From Mycocentrospora acerina (Eukaryota > Ascomycota > Dothideomycetes > Pleosporales), in NCBI GenBank assembly GCA_022701365.1, contig JAKUHH010000284.1, positions 744,001-808,000 on the forward strand: DNA of 64,000 nucleotides, written 5' to 3'. Positions within the stretch are counted from its first letter, which is position 1. Each line of letters starts with the position of its first letter. Of this stretch, positions 1 through 11,099 are shown in pieces. The translations under genes were made by a program, and so were the position numbers. Below the pieces are notes generated by a model that worked only from the letters and a program-made list of their open reading frames with translations, searched no databases and was not told where the DNA came from.

Positions 1-109
1 GTGCAGCATTTCACAGCACTTTCGGCAATTTCGCGACTGCCCATCCAGATCAACTTACCCCACGTTACCTACTTAGGGTATATAGTACGGTACACTCACC
101 TCCGTTATT

Positions 110-1730
110 ATGTCTGAGACTCCAACCCCTGAATTCGTACCCTCGCCTCCTGTAGCAGTGGAACAGGCGCAGATTAGCCCACCTACGACTACAAATGGAG
201 ATGCTTCAAACGCGTCCCAAAAAATCTCTCCAGCGGAATTAAAAAAGCAGAAGCAAGCTGAGAAGCAAGCACGAAGAGCTCAAGCAAAAGGCCCAGGTAG
301 TGCGCCTGAACAGCAGCAATCAGCTGCCAAGGGAGGGCAAAAGCAGCAGAAAGACTCGAAGCAAGTACCCAACGATGACAAGTCAAGGCCTCTACCCGTT
401 CGAAGAAGACCCTCTCAATCAAACGTACCAATACTGAAGGAAGCCAAAAAGGAGCCTAAGAAAGAAGCGAAGAAAGTTGGACTTTTCTTTGGCCATCTCT
501 GCAGTCAACCAAAACAACAGTCCATGCGAGGAGCTTCCAAAGATGTACATCCGGCGGTTCTGGCCTTGGGCCTCCAGTACAGCAGTTACGCCATTTGTGG
601 TAGTACAGCTCGTATGGTAGCCATGCTCTTGGCCTTTAAGGCGGTTATAGGATCGTATCAAACACCACCAGGAACAAGTTTGGCCCGGCATCTCACCAAT
701 CATCATCTTAGCCCTCAGATCGAGTATCTGAAAAGCTGCAGGCCGCTTAGCATCAGCATGGGTAATGCTATTCGGTGGTTGAAAGATAGTAAGTCAATTT
801 GAGTCTGTTATATTATGAACACAGACAAGGATAGCCATGTGTTGCTTCTAGAGTAAAAAGGAATGCATAGCATTACTTTCTACACGAAACATACCTTCGG
901 AACTAACTTTGTGCGCAGTAATCATCAAGATCGATCCATCTACACCTGAAAATGAAGCGAAGCGAGACCTGCTCGAGGAGATTGACATTTTCATCCGTGA
1001 ACGCGTCACGGCAGCTGATAAACTTATCTGCGAGCTAGCAATGAAAAAGATCGAGCCGGGTGATGTGGTGCTAACGTATGCCGCGTCGTCAATAGTTGAA
1101 CAGGCCATTCTCCACGCTCATGAGTCTGGCATCAACTTCTCCGTTATCGTGGTCGACTCAAAGCCGTTGTTTGAAGGCAAGACATTAGCCCGAAAGCTCG
1201 CCAACCAAGGCATCAACGTACGGTACTACCTCATCACAGGTGCTTCACATGCTGTCAAAGACGCGACAAAGGTTTTTCTGGGAGCCCACGCCATGATGTC
1301 CAACGGTCGCCTCTACTCGCGTGTAGGCACAGCGCTGGTGTCCATGCTCGCAAGCGCACAGTCACTCCCTGTCATCGTCCTCTGCCAGTCTGTCAAGTTC
1401 ACCGAGAAGGTTGCTCTAGACTCTATTGTGGGTAACGAAGTCGCCCCAGCTGAAGAGCTGCTCTCCGAAGCGGAGCGCCAACAACTTCTTCCTCTCAAAA
1501 CTCTGCTCTCTACAAATGCGTCTAAGAATGACGACAAGTCGGCTACGGAAGAAGTCAAACCCGACACCACGGATGTCCTGAAATGGATCGACGACTCAAA
1601 GAATCTATACTTCCTGCAGGTCCTATATGACGTCACGCCCGCACATTACATCAATATGGTCATTACGGAGTACGGAAGCTTGCCGCCTAGTTCAGTCCCT
1701 GTTGTCCATCGGTTGAGCACGAATACCTAA
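110..1730 (+). CDS. GCD2: Translation initiation factor eIF2B, delta subunit
   Basis: Regulatory subunit of eIF2B, the guanine-nucleotide exchange factor that recycles eIF2-GDP in the cytosol; alpha, beta and delta form the core that senses phosphorylated eIF2. Two exons, 110-788 and 919-1730, joined in phase across a 130-base intron (GTAAGT donor, GCAG acceptor), give 496 residues. The first ~115 residues are a Lys/Ala/Gln-rich disordered tail, as is usual for delta. From about residue 120 the family fold follows, with the recognisable stretches KDVHPAVLALGLQ, CRPLSISMGNAIRWLK and DSKPLFEGK, and Rossmann-like segments such as ALVSMLASAQSLPVIVLCQS. The protein ends in the typical ITEYGSLPPSSVPVVHR. 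It is shorter than the yeast protein because of the tail. The start is the first ATG, 109 bases from the window edge. The family call is secure; the exact start is likely. Confidence 0.95.
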
Positions 1731-3071
1731 CCCTATTGATTATCTTATATCGTATTGTAAAAGTTTATCTTTTCTGGTTTCGTTGCTGAACTTGAAATTT
1801 CAAGGAACTAAAGAGCAAGAAAGTGTGTCTGATAGGAATGGCAAGCACTCAATGTCTCAGGGTCACAATTAGTAGAAGAAATGAGAATGCTGAGCCAAAG
1901 ATGGACATGCTAGATCAAGGCGTGAAGTCGAGAGACAAAACACCAGAATTTTCAACTACTCGATACCACTCAACTTGACATCTGAGCATCCTTTGTTTTG
2001 ACCTCTTCTTTGCTCCATTCTCGTGCACAGTTCCACTTGACCCAGCACATTGAGAGGCGCAGCACACCTCACAAGCGCCATCTCACCTCACACACGATGA
2101 CAAAGCTATCGAAAACCGGTGAACGCATACTCAGCCGCGATTGCGATCAAAAAAAACCAACAACAATGTAATACAACAGAGTACTAGACATGCAGACTCC
2201 TGTTCATATCCATCTCAGAATCCACTCGAGCCCCTTGCTGCTGTCATGGGTGATTTGTGTACAGTACCTACGTCGTGCAAACTAAGGAAATGAATTTGAG
2301 TAGTTTGTGGCTGTGCATGCAGCTGAGCTGCCAACGAGAAAAACCATGTACGCATATGTAACCCCGTACCTACACGTGCATAAGCGTGCCGAACACAGTC
2401 TGGAGCGACACAGTAATCATATTTTGATCTGGAGCAAAAGTATCGCATAGTATTGATATTGGGGAGATCGCAAAACGAAAGGGCAGCCGAATCACGTGGC
2501 GGTGTGGCAACGGGGTCGCCGGATGAGATGAAACTAGGGCTACTGGAGATGAGGTGCCTTTGGTGCGTAGGAGTGGATACGTGTATCTTCAACGTAAGAT
2601 TGTAGGCAGACCAGTGAGGCTGTAATGACGAATGCCAGCCCAGTTTTCTTGAATTAGTCGGCTGCCTGATATTTTGCTTCATTACGGCGTGACCGAAGGC
2701 GATTTGATTTGTATGTGGCGAAGACTTTGCGTATAGCACATCAGCTCGATGAGACCGTCGACAGGCACCTCAAGAGCTAGTGCTTTAATGTCTGAGCAAG
2801 AGCAGGTACAGCGAGAGACAATTGGATTCTATGCGGCTATTCGGGACTTGTGCACGCCGCACGGAGATTTTTTCGCTCGGGGAGCCGAAGAACTAGGTAG
2901 GAAGTATCGAGTCTTAGACATTCTTGCTCGCGGACAATCGGGATCTCATGGAAAGAGCTATGGGGTTCTGCAACAAGACAGCCATGTCGAACGGATGGCT
3001 CAGGAGACTACACCATCGATCCGGTAAAGCAGAAACTTTTGAAAACACGGAGAGGCCGTTGGGGCAAATTG
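1731..3071. other. Intergenic region downstream of eIF2B delta
   Basis: Nothing recognised. The longest open frames here lack an ATG start (174 codons on minus, GTG start) or any family resemblance (92 codons at 2749 plus). Confidence 0.5.
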
Positions 3072-3506
3072 TCACGGTCTTAACCAGAAAATGGTGATCC
3101 ATACGACGACACAATTCGAGTAGTGCTGAGGCTTCAATCTTTGCTGGGCAAAGCGACGCGTTCCTGGGTCATCCTTACGACTGTTCGCTTCCCCGCCGTC
3201 CTTTCTAAGCTCTTTCCAAGCGTGTGACCAGTCTTCATCTGAGGGTTGTCCAAGATTCTCGAGGATCGCGGTCGACATACCTGGCTCATTAGCGCCTTCC
3301 AATTGCGTCGCTTGTTTCCTGCTCTTCCATATGAAACCTCGCCGTCTAGGGATCACGCAGCTTTCTAGTGAGAAGAAGCCATCAGCCATTCTCGCATAAT
3401 TGACGCTTATTGCGGGACCGTAAAGGAATCGCAGGTCAGAAGCCCCACAACAAAGGAGCAAAACGGCGGTGTAGGTGGAAAGTTCGGCGAATGATGCTGT
3501 TGCCAT
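3072..3506 (-). CDS. Hypothetical open reading frame, weak
   Basis: An ATG-initiated frame of 144 codons without a stop. Composition is protein-like: a hydrophobic N-terminus (residues 10-30) is followed by a hydrophilic, charged middle such as DEDWSHAWKELRKDGG. I recognise no family. It could be one exon of a split gene, since a GTATGT donor-like site occurs internally, or a chance frame. No promoter or partner gene supports it. Confidence 0.22.
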   Translation of the reverse strand: MATASFAELSTYTAVLLLCCGASDLRFLYGPAISVNYARMADGFFSLESCVIPRRRGFIWKSRKQATQLEGANEPGMSTAILENLGQPSDEDWSHAWKELRKDGGEANSRKDDPGTRRFAQQRLKPQHYSNCVVVWITIFWLRP

Positions 3507-4443
3507 TCTGCTTCATTTGGTCTTCATGTACCGTGGTACTTGAACATCAGGTTTACAGGCGCGAAAAGTATCTACACGCGCGTGACTCAATGCCTCGAGC
3601 AGTTGGCGTTCTTGTGACAGCTGAGCATGTCGGTAGCCTCCGTCACACATCGCCATCGATTAAGATTTGATTCAGATTGCGCAACACTGAAAGTGGCGAG
3701 CTTACTCCTGCACTCGAAAACCGGCTCGAGGCGCTGCCAGCTCCTCGTTGCTCACAAGCCCCAGGGCCTTTCTCGGCCACCCTTGCCGTTAGGTATTGCG
3801 CACGGGCTTCTTGTGATACGCCACGAGCAACGCCATCGCTCATTCTTCAGCTGAACACGACCACCATGCGCAACACCGAGATGCGAGGGCATTGGCGGAG
3901 CTGCTGAAACGAAGCAACCATGCCTACCCCAGCATGTTGCTTCGAACGGCGTATCCCGTCACAGCTGGAGTACGAACTCTTGGTCGATTATGTCGTCGAT
4001 CCGGCAACGTTGAGCTTGTTTTCCGTCATCAGGACAAGTGTGATGGCTGGTTAGTTTTCTGGAGTTTCATTGCCCAAGAACGGGCGGGAGCTGAATTGGT
4101 GGATACATCCGAATCATGGCTTACTGCTTCATCCTTATGTATGACGGGATGTCCTCGTCAGTTCATGCGCTACCAATGCTTTCGTGTCCTGGTTCAACTT
4201 CAATTTTGCAAGAACATTGTATATATACAAGCAGTACCAAACTACATGATAGTCAGGGTGATTCATATTTAGATTGCGCCTTTCTCCGTCTTTCTATGTA
4301 AGTCCTATGAATGTAGTACACTCCCTCTCTTGGTACTGACTGATTGATAGGCTTAAGCAAGTGCATTATACTGTATCGTTTCGTGCACGAGGTCTTTTAG
4401 TCCAATCGCTATAAAATCCCATATCACTTTCACTTCTGTTATC
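3507..4443. other. Intergenic region
   Basis: Several overlapping short frames on both strands and no recognisable domain. A CCAAT at 4402-4406 and an AT-rich TATAAAAT at 4410-4417 lie just upstream of the ATG at 4444. Confidence 0.4.
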
Positions 4444-4974
4444 ATGTCTCCTCACCCCAAACTTATGGGTTCACACTACTCAAAAATCCGGACAACTGCC
4501 GATGATGTTATGGAACTTTTCAAAGCACTATTACTGGTGTCAACGTGCCTCGTGGTCTCAAGATTGGTAGTCATTCTTGTTCGAAGAAGAAGAAAGAATT
4601 CAAGTCGGGACCAACACCAAGAGAAGGGTTCAGTTACATGTCAGTCACCACATCAAGACAGCACTCCACACGAATCTTTGTATCGGATGGCTCGGATAGT
4701 GAATCAGCACCCAGAATTGGAGCCAGCGTACCCATGGATATCCCCGCCTCAACAACTGCCCGGTCCATACGATCCACCCTACTACCCACTTCCGACCATT
4801 CGTAGACACTCCACCGATCTGACGACACTGGTTCCAGAGGAAGTAATATCAACACCGTACACACGCCGTATTTCAACGAGCAGCATGCCTAATCATGAAT
4901 CTTGTCTTAAAGGCGCAACGGCGATATCAAGCCAGGGCTGGCGACGTACACATTGGTCAGTCGGCGGAGGATGA
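4444..4974 (+). CDS. Small single-pass membrane protein, proline-rich tail
   Basis: Unrecognised 176-residue protein in one exon. Residues ~24-46 form one hydrophobic segment (ELFKALLLVSTCLVVSRLVV) followed at once by the basic cluster RRRRK, the usual cytosolic stop-transfer pattern. The remaining ~125 residues are hydrophilic and Pro/Ser/Thr-rich, with a PGPYDPPYYPLP stretch that resembles WW- or SH3-ligand motifs. No cleavable signal is evident, so type III or tail-in-cytosol topology is inferred. ATG and stop are clear. A TATAAAAT element sits only ~30 bases upstream of the ATG, so the 5' leader would be very short or the element is coincidental. It may be a lineage-specific fungal protein; function unknown. 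Confidence 0.55.
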   Translation: MSPHPKLMGSHYSKIRTTADDVMELFKALLLVSTCLVVSRLVVILVRRRRKNSSRDQHQEKGSVTCQSPHQDSTPHESLYRMARIVNQHPELEPAYPWISPPQQLPGPYDPPYYPLPTIRRHSTDLTTLVPEEVISTPYTRRISTSSMPNHESCLKGATAISSQGWRRTHWSVGGG

Positions 4975-6126
4975 GATGGGTTACTCCTTTTCAGCGTTGA
5001 GATTGCCCCACTCTGTAGGTATACATAGAATCCATCGGCCGATTCTTAGTCTGTCCGCAAAACGCCAGAGGCTAGTTAGCATTTAGTCGACTTAGCGCAC
5101 CCCAGGCCCCTCTCAGATTCAGAGACTGAACATATCGCCAAGTATCTTCGACGAGGCTGGCTTGGTGGCTGTCCTACTAAGCAGCTGAGGGAGCAGATCT
5201 AGTTCGCCGAGCTAAAGGACAACACTCTTGCTGCAAGCCCGCCAAGGTCCGGGAAACGGTGTGCATGCATCGAACCGGGAACAAGGCCAATAATCAGCCA
5301 GCCATGCCAAAGGCCATTTGACGTTAATTCCACATCCATTAAACTAGAAAATGTCCACTTTAATTAGTAAAATGAGTACCATAAAAAATTAGATGATGTA
5401 TTCTTTTGCTAGTACAAGAGCCTCTTTGACGAACTATCGGAGCGCGCGCGCCACTAGTTCCCGCCGTATCATACGTCTATAAGTTTAAGGCTGCAGGGCT
5501 GAGGGCTAGAGTGTGGTGCATGGGCACCAATACATTCACAGCTTGATAGTATATGCGCCTCTTCATTCGTCATGCGATATACAGTTCGGCTGATCGAGTG
5601 CAGCATGCCACGTAGCAAGCCATTGAATATTCTAAGCGTAGAGATCCCATCGCTTTCATGAAGAAAATACTTGTGAAACTGGCTCTGTGAAATACAAGCC
5701 ATTGTGTTTGTGAAAGTGTTGGTTACGTTTCGTTCTTGATCATTCGCGTTGCCATGTGTATTGTTAGGGAGACTGCATAGCTAGTTCCTTGGTTACGTGC
5801 AGAATCTGGAAGACAGGCATGGCACAGAGTGCTTACCTTGATCTTCGCATTAATATGATTGTCTCCCACAAAATTTATGCTCCCTCTACGACGGAATGCT
5901 GTTGGGAGTACTAAAATCAATTCTCGAGTCAGAACTTCTGTTACCCCCTTTGCAAACTCAACCAACGAGTGCTTATCAAGAAGTTAATCACCCATTTCCA
6001 AAATAACCGGATATCGTATCAGAACGCCAAGAACAACCATTCGTACTCGTTCACAGCCTTACAGCTCTCTTCTTTCTACCATTGCGCCCTTGGTCTTCGT
6101 ATTAAAACCCTATTGGTCTATAATAT
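4975..6126. other. Intergenic region
   Basis: Moderately AT-rich, with no recognisable gene, RNA or repeat. Short frames (77-80 codons) on the minus strand have no family resemblance. Confidence 0.5.
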
Positions 6127-6734
6127 TCACCGTCTCCCTCCCGTATATCTCTCCGTCACCGTGTAGAACCTGATCAGTGCCTCGGCGCCCACGTAGTCAC
6201 CCTGTCTGAATAGTTGCGCAATATCCACATTCAGTGGGCTATCTGGCTCCGCGCTCGTGAGCAGTTGATGGATCGACGTCATTGTTGTAGAGATTGTATA
6301 TGCAGGTGTCCAGGAGGTCTTGAGTAGATCGAGACAAATCTCGCCAGTCTTAAAATCGACATTTGGATGGCAGATGGGTGTTATAAAGCGGATGGATGGA
6401 GGTACCAGAGGGTAGGATGGGGGGACGTGGATGTCGAGTAGCCAGGTGCCTTCTGTATGATGAATCAGTAAGACTGTGGAGGATTGAGGCGCGATGCAAT
6501 TGCACTCTCATGTAGCTCACTTGAGTCGCAGAGTGGAGCGAGACCTGAGAGATTCTAGGATATCTTACCTTCATATGCTGTTCCAACAACACCCTTCATC
6601 ACTGCTCTCCAATGCATTACATCGTCATCTATAGGACCAAGCTCGAGAAGCGCTTCGTTGGGATCAGATTGGTAAGTTTGCAGCTCAGTCATGAGCCGCT
6701 TTATAGGCGACGCGCCGCGTGATGAGCCTGCCAT
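6127..6734 (-). CDS. PEX4: Peroxisomal ubiquitin-conjugating enzyme E2 (Pex4 type)
   Basis: E2 enzyme that mono-ubiquitinates the peroxisomal import receptor Pex5 at the cytosolic face of peroxisomes with Pex22. Two exons, 6569-6734 and 6127-6452, spliced over a 116-base intron, give 163 residues, the usual single-UBC-domain size. Visible landmarks are an N-terminal helix SPIKRLMTELQTY, the HPN motif at residues 84-86, and the catalytic cysteine at about residue 95 in GEICLDLLK followed by SWTPAYTI. The downstream SPLNVDIAQLFRQGD is the feature that points to Pex4 rather than other E2s. ATG at 6734 is chosen because it starts the conserved helix. The gene is head-to-head with RRP46 (215 bases between starts). 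E2 is certain; the Pex4 assignment is probable. Confidence 0.88.
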
Positions 6735-6949
6735 TTTGTCTGTTGGCCTAAGATTATGAATGACGCGACGAGAAAGGTTGTATATAACAGAAATCGAAGT
6801 TGTGTTATGATGCGCTCCAGCTCGCGGTGGCTGGACTCCAGTTGTCGATTCGGCCTGCAGCACCTCGGCTTACGCACCGACCAAAAAGTGCCCAAAGCTC
6901 GCCCCGCTGAACTTTTTGGAGATCATCGTTCAGGAAGCATCTGAAAGTC
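6735..6949. promoter_or_regulatory. Shared divergent promoter PEX4/RRP46
   Basis: Only 215 bases separate the two start codons, so both promoters must lie here; no TATA box is obvious. A bidirectional function is inferred from spacing alone. Confidence 0.5.
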
Positions 6950-7864
6950 ATGTCGCAAACAACGAAACAACAACACGCATCTACAATGGTCGTCCCAGAA
7001 GTCACACTTACGCATCTGAATCGCGCAGATGGCTCTGCCACCTACACACATAATGGTTACTCAATCATTGGCGCTGTCAATGGCCCCATTGAAGTGCAGC
7101 GGAGAGACGAGATGCCAGAAGAAGCTACAATCGAAGTGAACGTCAGACCAGCTTTTGGCGTTGGAAGTATGTATATCTACATATCCACGACTTGTAGAGA
7201 TATAAGCTGATAGAGTGTAAAGGCCCCAAAGAAAGGCACCTAGAAACCCTCCTCCACAACACACTGCGTAGCATCGTCCTAGTAAGAACTATACCACGGA
7301 CGCTGGTGCAAATTACGCTTCAGGTCAGGAGCCTACCAGAGGAAGATTCATCTACAGGTGTCAATACAGTATGTTCATTTCAACACCAACTAGCATTGAG
7401 TAAATCCTAACTTGCAACAGAGTTTAACCATCCTCCCACATCTTGTTCATACCGCTCTTCTCGCCCTTATCTCCGCCTCGATTCCACTCTCCACAACTGT
7501 AACATCCGTGCTAGTCGCTATTCCATCTTCTGCTACCAAGTCCTCTACACCACTCATTTCGCCTACCGCAAACGAACTGCTTCGCGCAAAAACCATACGC
7601 TCTGTCCATGTATTTGCTTTCTCAGGAGACAGGCGACTACTTCTTAACGAAAGTGACGGTTCATTCAGTTACGAGGAGTGGGATGAAGCGTGTGAGGTGG
7701 CAGAAGAGATATGTTGTGGAGAGGAAGAGGAGGGCGGAGTTAAGCTTGGTGAAGACGGGATGGATATTGACGGGCAACAACAAGGAGAAAGTCTGGAGAA
7801 ATGGCTCAGATCGGTTGTGAGGAAGAAGGTGGAATATGAGCAGAGGTGGAAGACCGCCACTTGA
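6950..7864 (+). CDS. RRP46: Exosome complex component Rrp46 (RNase PH fold)
   Basis: Structural ring subunit of the 3'-5' RNA exosome in nucleus and cytoplasm, which processes 5.8S rRNA and degrades aberrant RNA. Three exons, 6950-7166, 7223-7368 and 7421-7864, with 56- and 52-base introns in phase, give 268 residues. The RNase PH domain begins with LNRADGSATYTHNGYSIIGAVNGPIEV and continues through VNVRPAFGVGSPKERHLE, LVRTIPRTLVQITLQV and the LVHTALLALISASIPL segment near residue 140. The C-terminus carries an acidic insertion (EEEEGGVK...DGMDIDGQQQ). A second in-frame ATG at 6986 (MVVPEV) may be the real start, because homologues begin close to this point. Archaeal-type catalytic residues are not expected in Rrp46. 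Confidence 0.9.
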
Positions 7865-8347
7865 GCTGTGTAAGCAAGTACCAAAAAACTGGATATCGCA
7901 GCATGTTGTTGGCAAATTGGTGCATGTAAGTCTAGGCACGCGTTTGCCTGACATGCATCGATCAGCCTGGCAAGAAGAACTTGGCAGTGGACAATCAATC
8001 CAAATCAAGCACCCTCCGCAATACGGCAGCTTGACATTATAGAAGGCTGTGGACTTTCTGACGCCATATTTGGGTGTAAAACGTGTATTCAGTAGCCTGA
8101 AACACATGAGTTCCTAAGCCACTTGAGATGGATTGGCAGAAGTGAGGTAAAATACAACATGTCAATTGTGGCATTTATCAGAGGTATGCTATCTAATGTA
8201 CAAGATGCCAAAGATGTTGAAAAGTCTAGATGCGTCGCGCTGCGTTATATCATTCAAGTCGTAATAGCGTAGAGAAAATTTTGGAAACATATCCAACACC
8301 GTGCCGAGCTAGTTGGATAATCAAGAAACCTAAAATTATCCAAATTA
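7865..8347. other. Intergenic region between convergent genes
   Basis: The 3' ends of RRP46 and of the minus-strand membrane protein gene face each other here. No other feature seen. Confidence 0.5.
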
Positions 8348-9659
8348 TCATACCTGCTCAATCTCTGCCATCTCTATTTCGTCCTCGTGCGCCTGCTTTT
8401 CCAACAGCTCTCGTAGGCGTTGCTGCGGGTCCCACTCAGGAATCGCCCATTTGGTGATACTACTGTCTTTTTCGACCTCTATAGGGCCAACGCGTTTGCT
8501 CTCTTTTTCGGCTTCTTTTAGCCACTCTTTCCACGGCTGAGTGTCTGGGCATGCATCACTCTTAACCACCCATTTTGCGTTCTTGCTGACCACAATGGCT
8601 TTCCAAAGAGCCTGTGTGAATGTGCTATTCTCGCAAGGAAATCCCTTTTTATTCATATTGGAATCGGAGAGGCACTCATTGGTGACTGTATAGCAAGACA
8701 TGTCCCAGTGTAGTTTTTCGGGCAGTGCGGCCACGATCCAGTACGAAGATCCGAGTAGCATGTATGAGCCTGCCCATGCTATCTGTGATTCGATCCGGGC
8801 GTTGGCAAGGCATATAACGCCGCCCATAAAAATTGCTGTACCGATCAAACTCAAAATCCTGTACCAAGATCCGTGGTTGAGAAAATATTTGATCTCCTCC
8901 GGCGCAAAGTAAAGCTCTCTTGCGACATCTTCGTCGCACCTAACGACTAAAAAGCTGCCTTTGAGATAACGAATTACAACATCTCCTTTTGGAACTTTGC
9001 CCGCTTTATCCGCGCGCTTTGGCAACTGAAGCTGCCAGTAATTGCCGTAACCAATAAGGCTCGATAGCATGGAAAGTAAGATCGTGGCAACCAAGGACAT
9101 ACCATCTTCGAGCCATATTGACAATCCAAAGAGAAGTGAGGAAAGTATAAATCCGAGAATAGCGAGAGCAGTCAGAAGAGATTTAGTTTTAGCCTTGATG
9201 TCGTTGTTGTTTTTTCGTTCGATCCTCACAACACGGACGGAATAAGGAGAAAGATCACTCGCGTCGCTGTGAGCGCGTTAGCCCCAAAACCTTGCCACGC
9301 CTGCATTTACTAGGTCGCTGCTCAAGAGCCAATGTCGATCTCTTGCAAACATGTGAAGGAACATATGGAAGAGCTTACCAGACTATGCTACCAACGTGGT
9401 TGACATTATCTCTGTGGTTTCCGGAAAAGATGCCCGATACTTGTCCACGGACGGGTTCAAGCACCTGCGGTCTGGAGGGCCGCATAAGCGCCTGGGGCGC
9501 TGGCATCAATCGTGGCAGAAAAACATATCTGGAGAGCGTAGACACTTGGGCGTTGGCGAGTACCGAGCCCTCTCCCAGTATGGCCAGAAAACCGACGATA
9601 TCAAGCTGTAGAGAACTTAAATCAAAAGAGCCATCTTCTTGTTGTTGCAGCCAGTGCAT
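8348..9659 (-). CDS. Fungal multi-pass membrane protein, function unknown
   Basis: Two exons, 9379-9659 and 8348-9266, join in phase over a 112-base intron (donor TG|GTAAGC, acceptor CACAG) to give 399 residues. I do not recognise the function. The first exon encodes a soluble region (MHWLQQQEDGSFDLSSLQLD..., then LMPAPQALMRPSRPQVLEPV). The second carries four likely membrane helices at roughly 125-147, 150-170, 232-251 and 257-276. A ~120-residue hydrophilic C-terminus follows, ending in a Glu-rich helix (QQRLRELLEKQAHEDEIEMA). The second exon alone has no ATG at its 5' end, which supports the splice. The frame stays open upstream of the ATG at 9659 (to ~9737), so another 5' exon is possible and the start is uncertain. 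Confidence 0.6.
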
Positions 9660-11099
9660 AATGGCAAGAATCAATAGCCTCGAAGGATTAGGCGAAATTA
9701 AACAACGCTCTGGAATGTAAGGCTGAGCAAAGAGCAAAGTAGAGGGCTGGTCAGCCAGGTAATAGGTTCAAGTGAAACACAGGCAGTGACTATATATGTA
9801 GCAGTTCAGAGTGAGCCTGATGACACATTGAGCAGCGCTGATGAGGCATGGCTGCCAGCGTTGAGGCGTGGTCGCCTAACAGAGGCCTGCAGGCAAGCGG
9901 CTAACAGTAAGCAGACTGCCTACAAGGCCGAGGATCATACAAGCGGCAACTCAAACGCCTTCAGTCGCAGCCCGTGCCCCCTAAATTTCGAGAAGCGCGA
10001 GGTTGAGCGCTTCCCAGCCACAAATATTAGCGGTTGTGATATTCAGTTGCCCAAGGCGTTAAATCAGTGAGGGGTAGAAGGCTCGACAGGTGAGTGGCTA
10101 GGAAGCCAGGCTACAGAATATCAACAATACGGAGGCTTAGCATAGCCTCAATCGTCTCAAAACTCAGGGACTGACTGTCAGGCTTCATCCTGAAGCAGAC
10201 CCACTCGTCACAGTAACACACTCTTGGAAACAAACTACTGCACTTTTGCTGCGGGTGAAGCTTGTGATTTAGCTCAAACCTGATCGCCCATCTGGAACGG
10301 TGGTATCGCATTCGCACGCGCCAGGCTGACTATTCGTGGCGCGGGCCTTGACAGCTGCACAGGCCGCCGCCATACTTTATCACGAGAAGTGGTCAACTCG
10401 TTGAAAGTGTGGTCGCGTGTATCGGAAGAATCAAAAGGAGAGATTATCGTCTACAAACGGGGTGTTCTGGTGTACGTGATTGCTATTTCCTTTCCAGTTC
10501 GTGTCCTCGACTTTCGCCTTGAGAAAAAGAAAGCGACGGCCCCCTCATTTCATTTCAGTCCATCCGCAAGAGCAATTGCTTTAACATGATGTCTTCTCCG
10601 AGTCACATACCGCTGTTTTTCGTCCACAGCTGCTCCCTATTTCCAACATCATCAGCATAGGCAACAATCTCCCAGTTCCTAGACCTTTGCAAAAGTTTAG
10701 TTTCATTGCAAAGTGGCGCAGCGCATTCTTGCTCGTGTATTTCGTACCAATATCGATACTGGTTCTAACGGTATGTAACCAGGCCAAAAAGTGGGCCAAC
10801 ATCCATCGCAGGCTACCCCATCACGCTCATCGACGGGTCAGGCATACATCTTTCCGGTCAGGTGCACCCCATCACAATTCACATTGTGCGAATTGTACAG
10901 GGCAAGGAAGCCTAATACCGTTGCACTGCCTACTTCAAAAAATCTAAATAGTGCGGTGGGTTACACAAGGCTTGCAATTAACTTTCAAGATCTTGTGCGA
11001 CCAGGCTGAGCAATCTGCGTTGATAGTCCTACTCTTATTTGCCCATACGTCAACATATACAGAAAGTTGGTGACGACGCGCAACACCGACATTTTCGAC
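9660..11099. other. Intergenic region
   Basis: No recognisable gene. A 94-codon frame at 9786-10070 plus starts without a convincing context and has no family resemblance. The region may hold unannotated 5' exons of the minus-strand membrane protein gene. Confidence 0.45.

Noticed and set aside
2215..2739. 174-codon minus-strand open frame
   Set aside because: No ATG start, no domain, protein composition unlike the neighbouring genes.
2749..3027. 92-codon plus-strand open frame
   Set aside because: Has an ATG but no codon bias, family or conserved motif.
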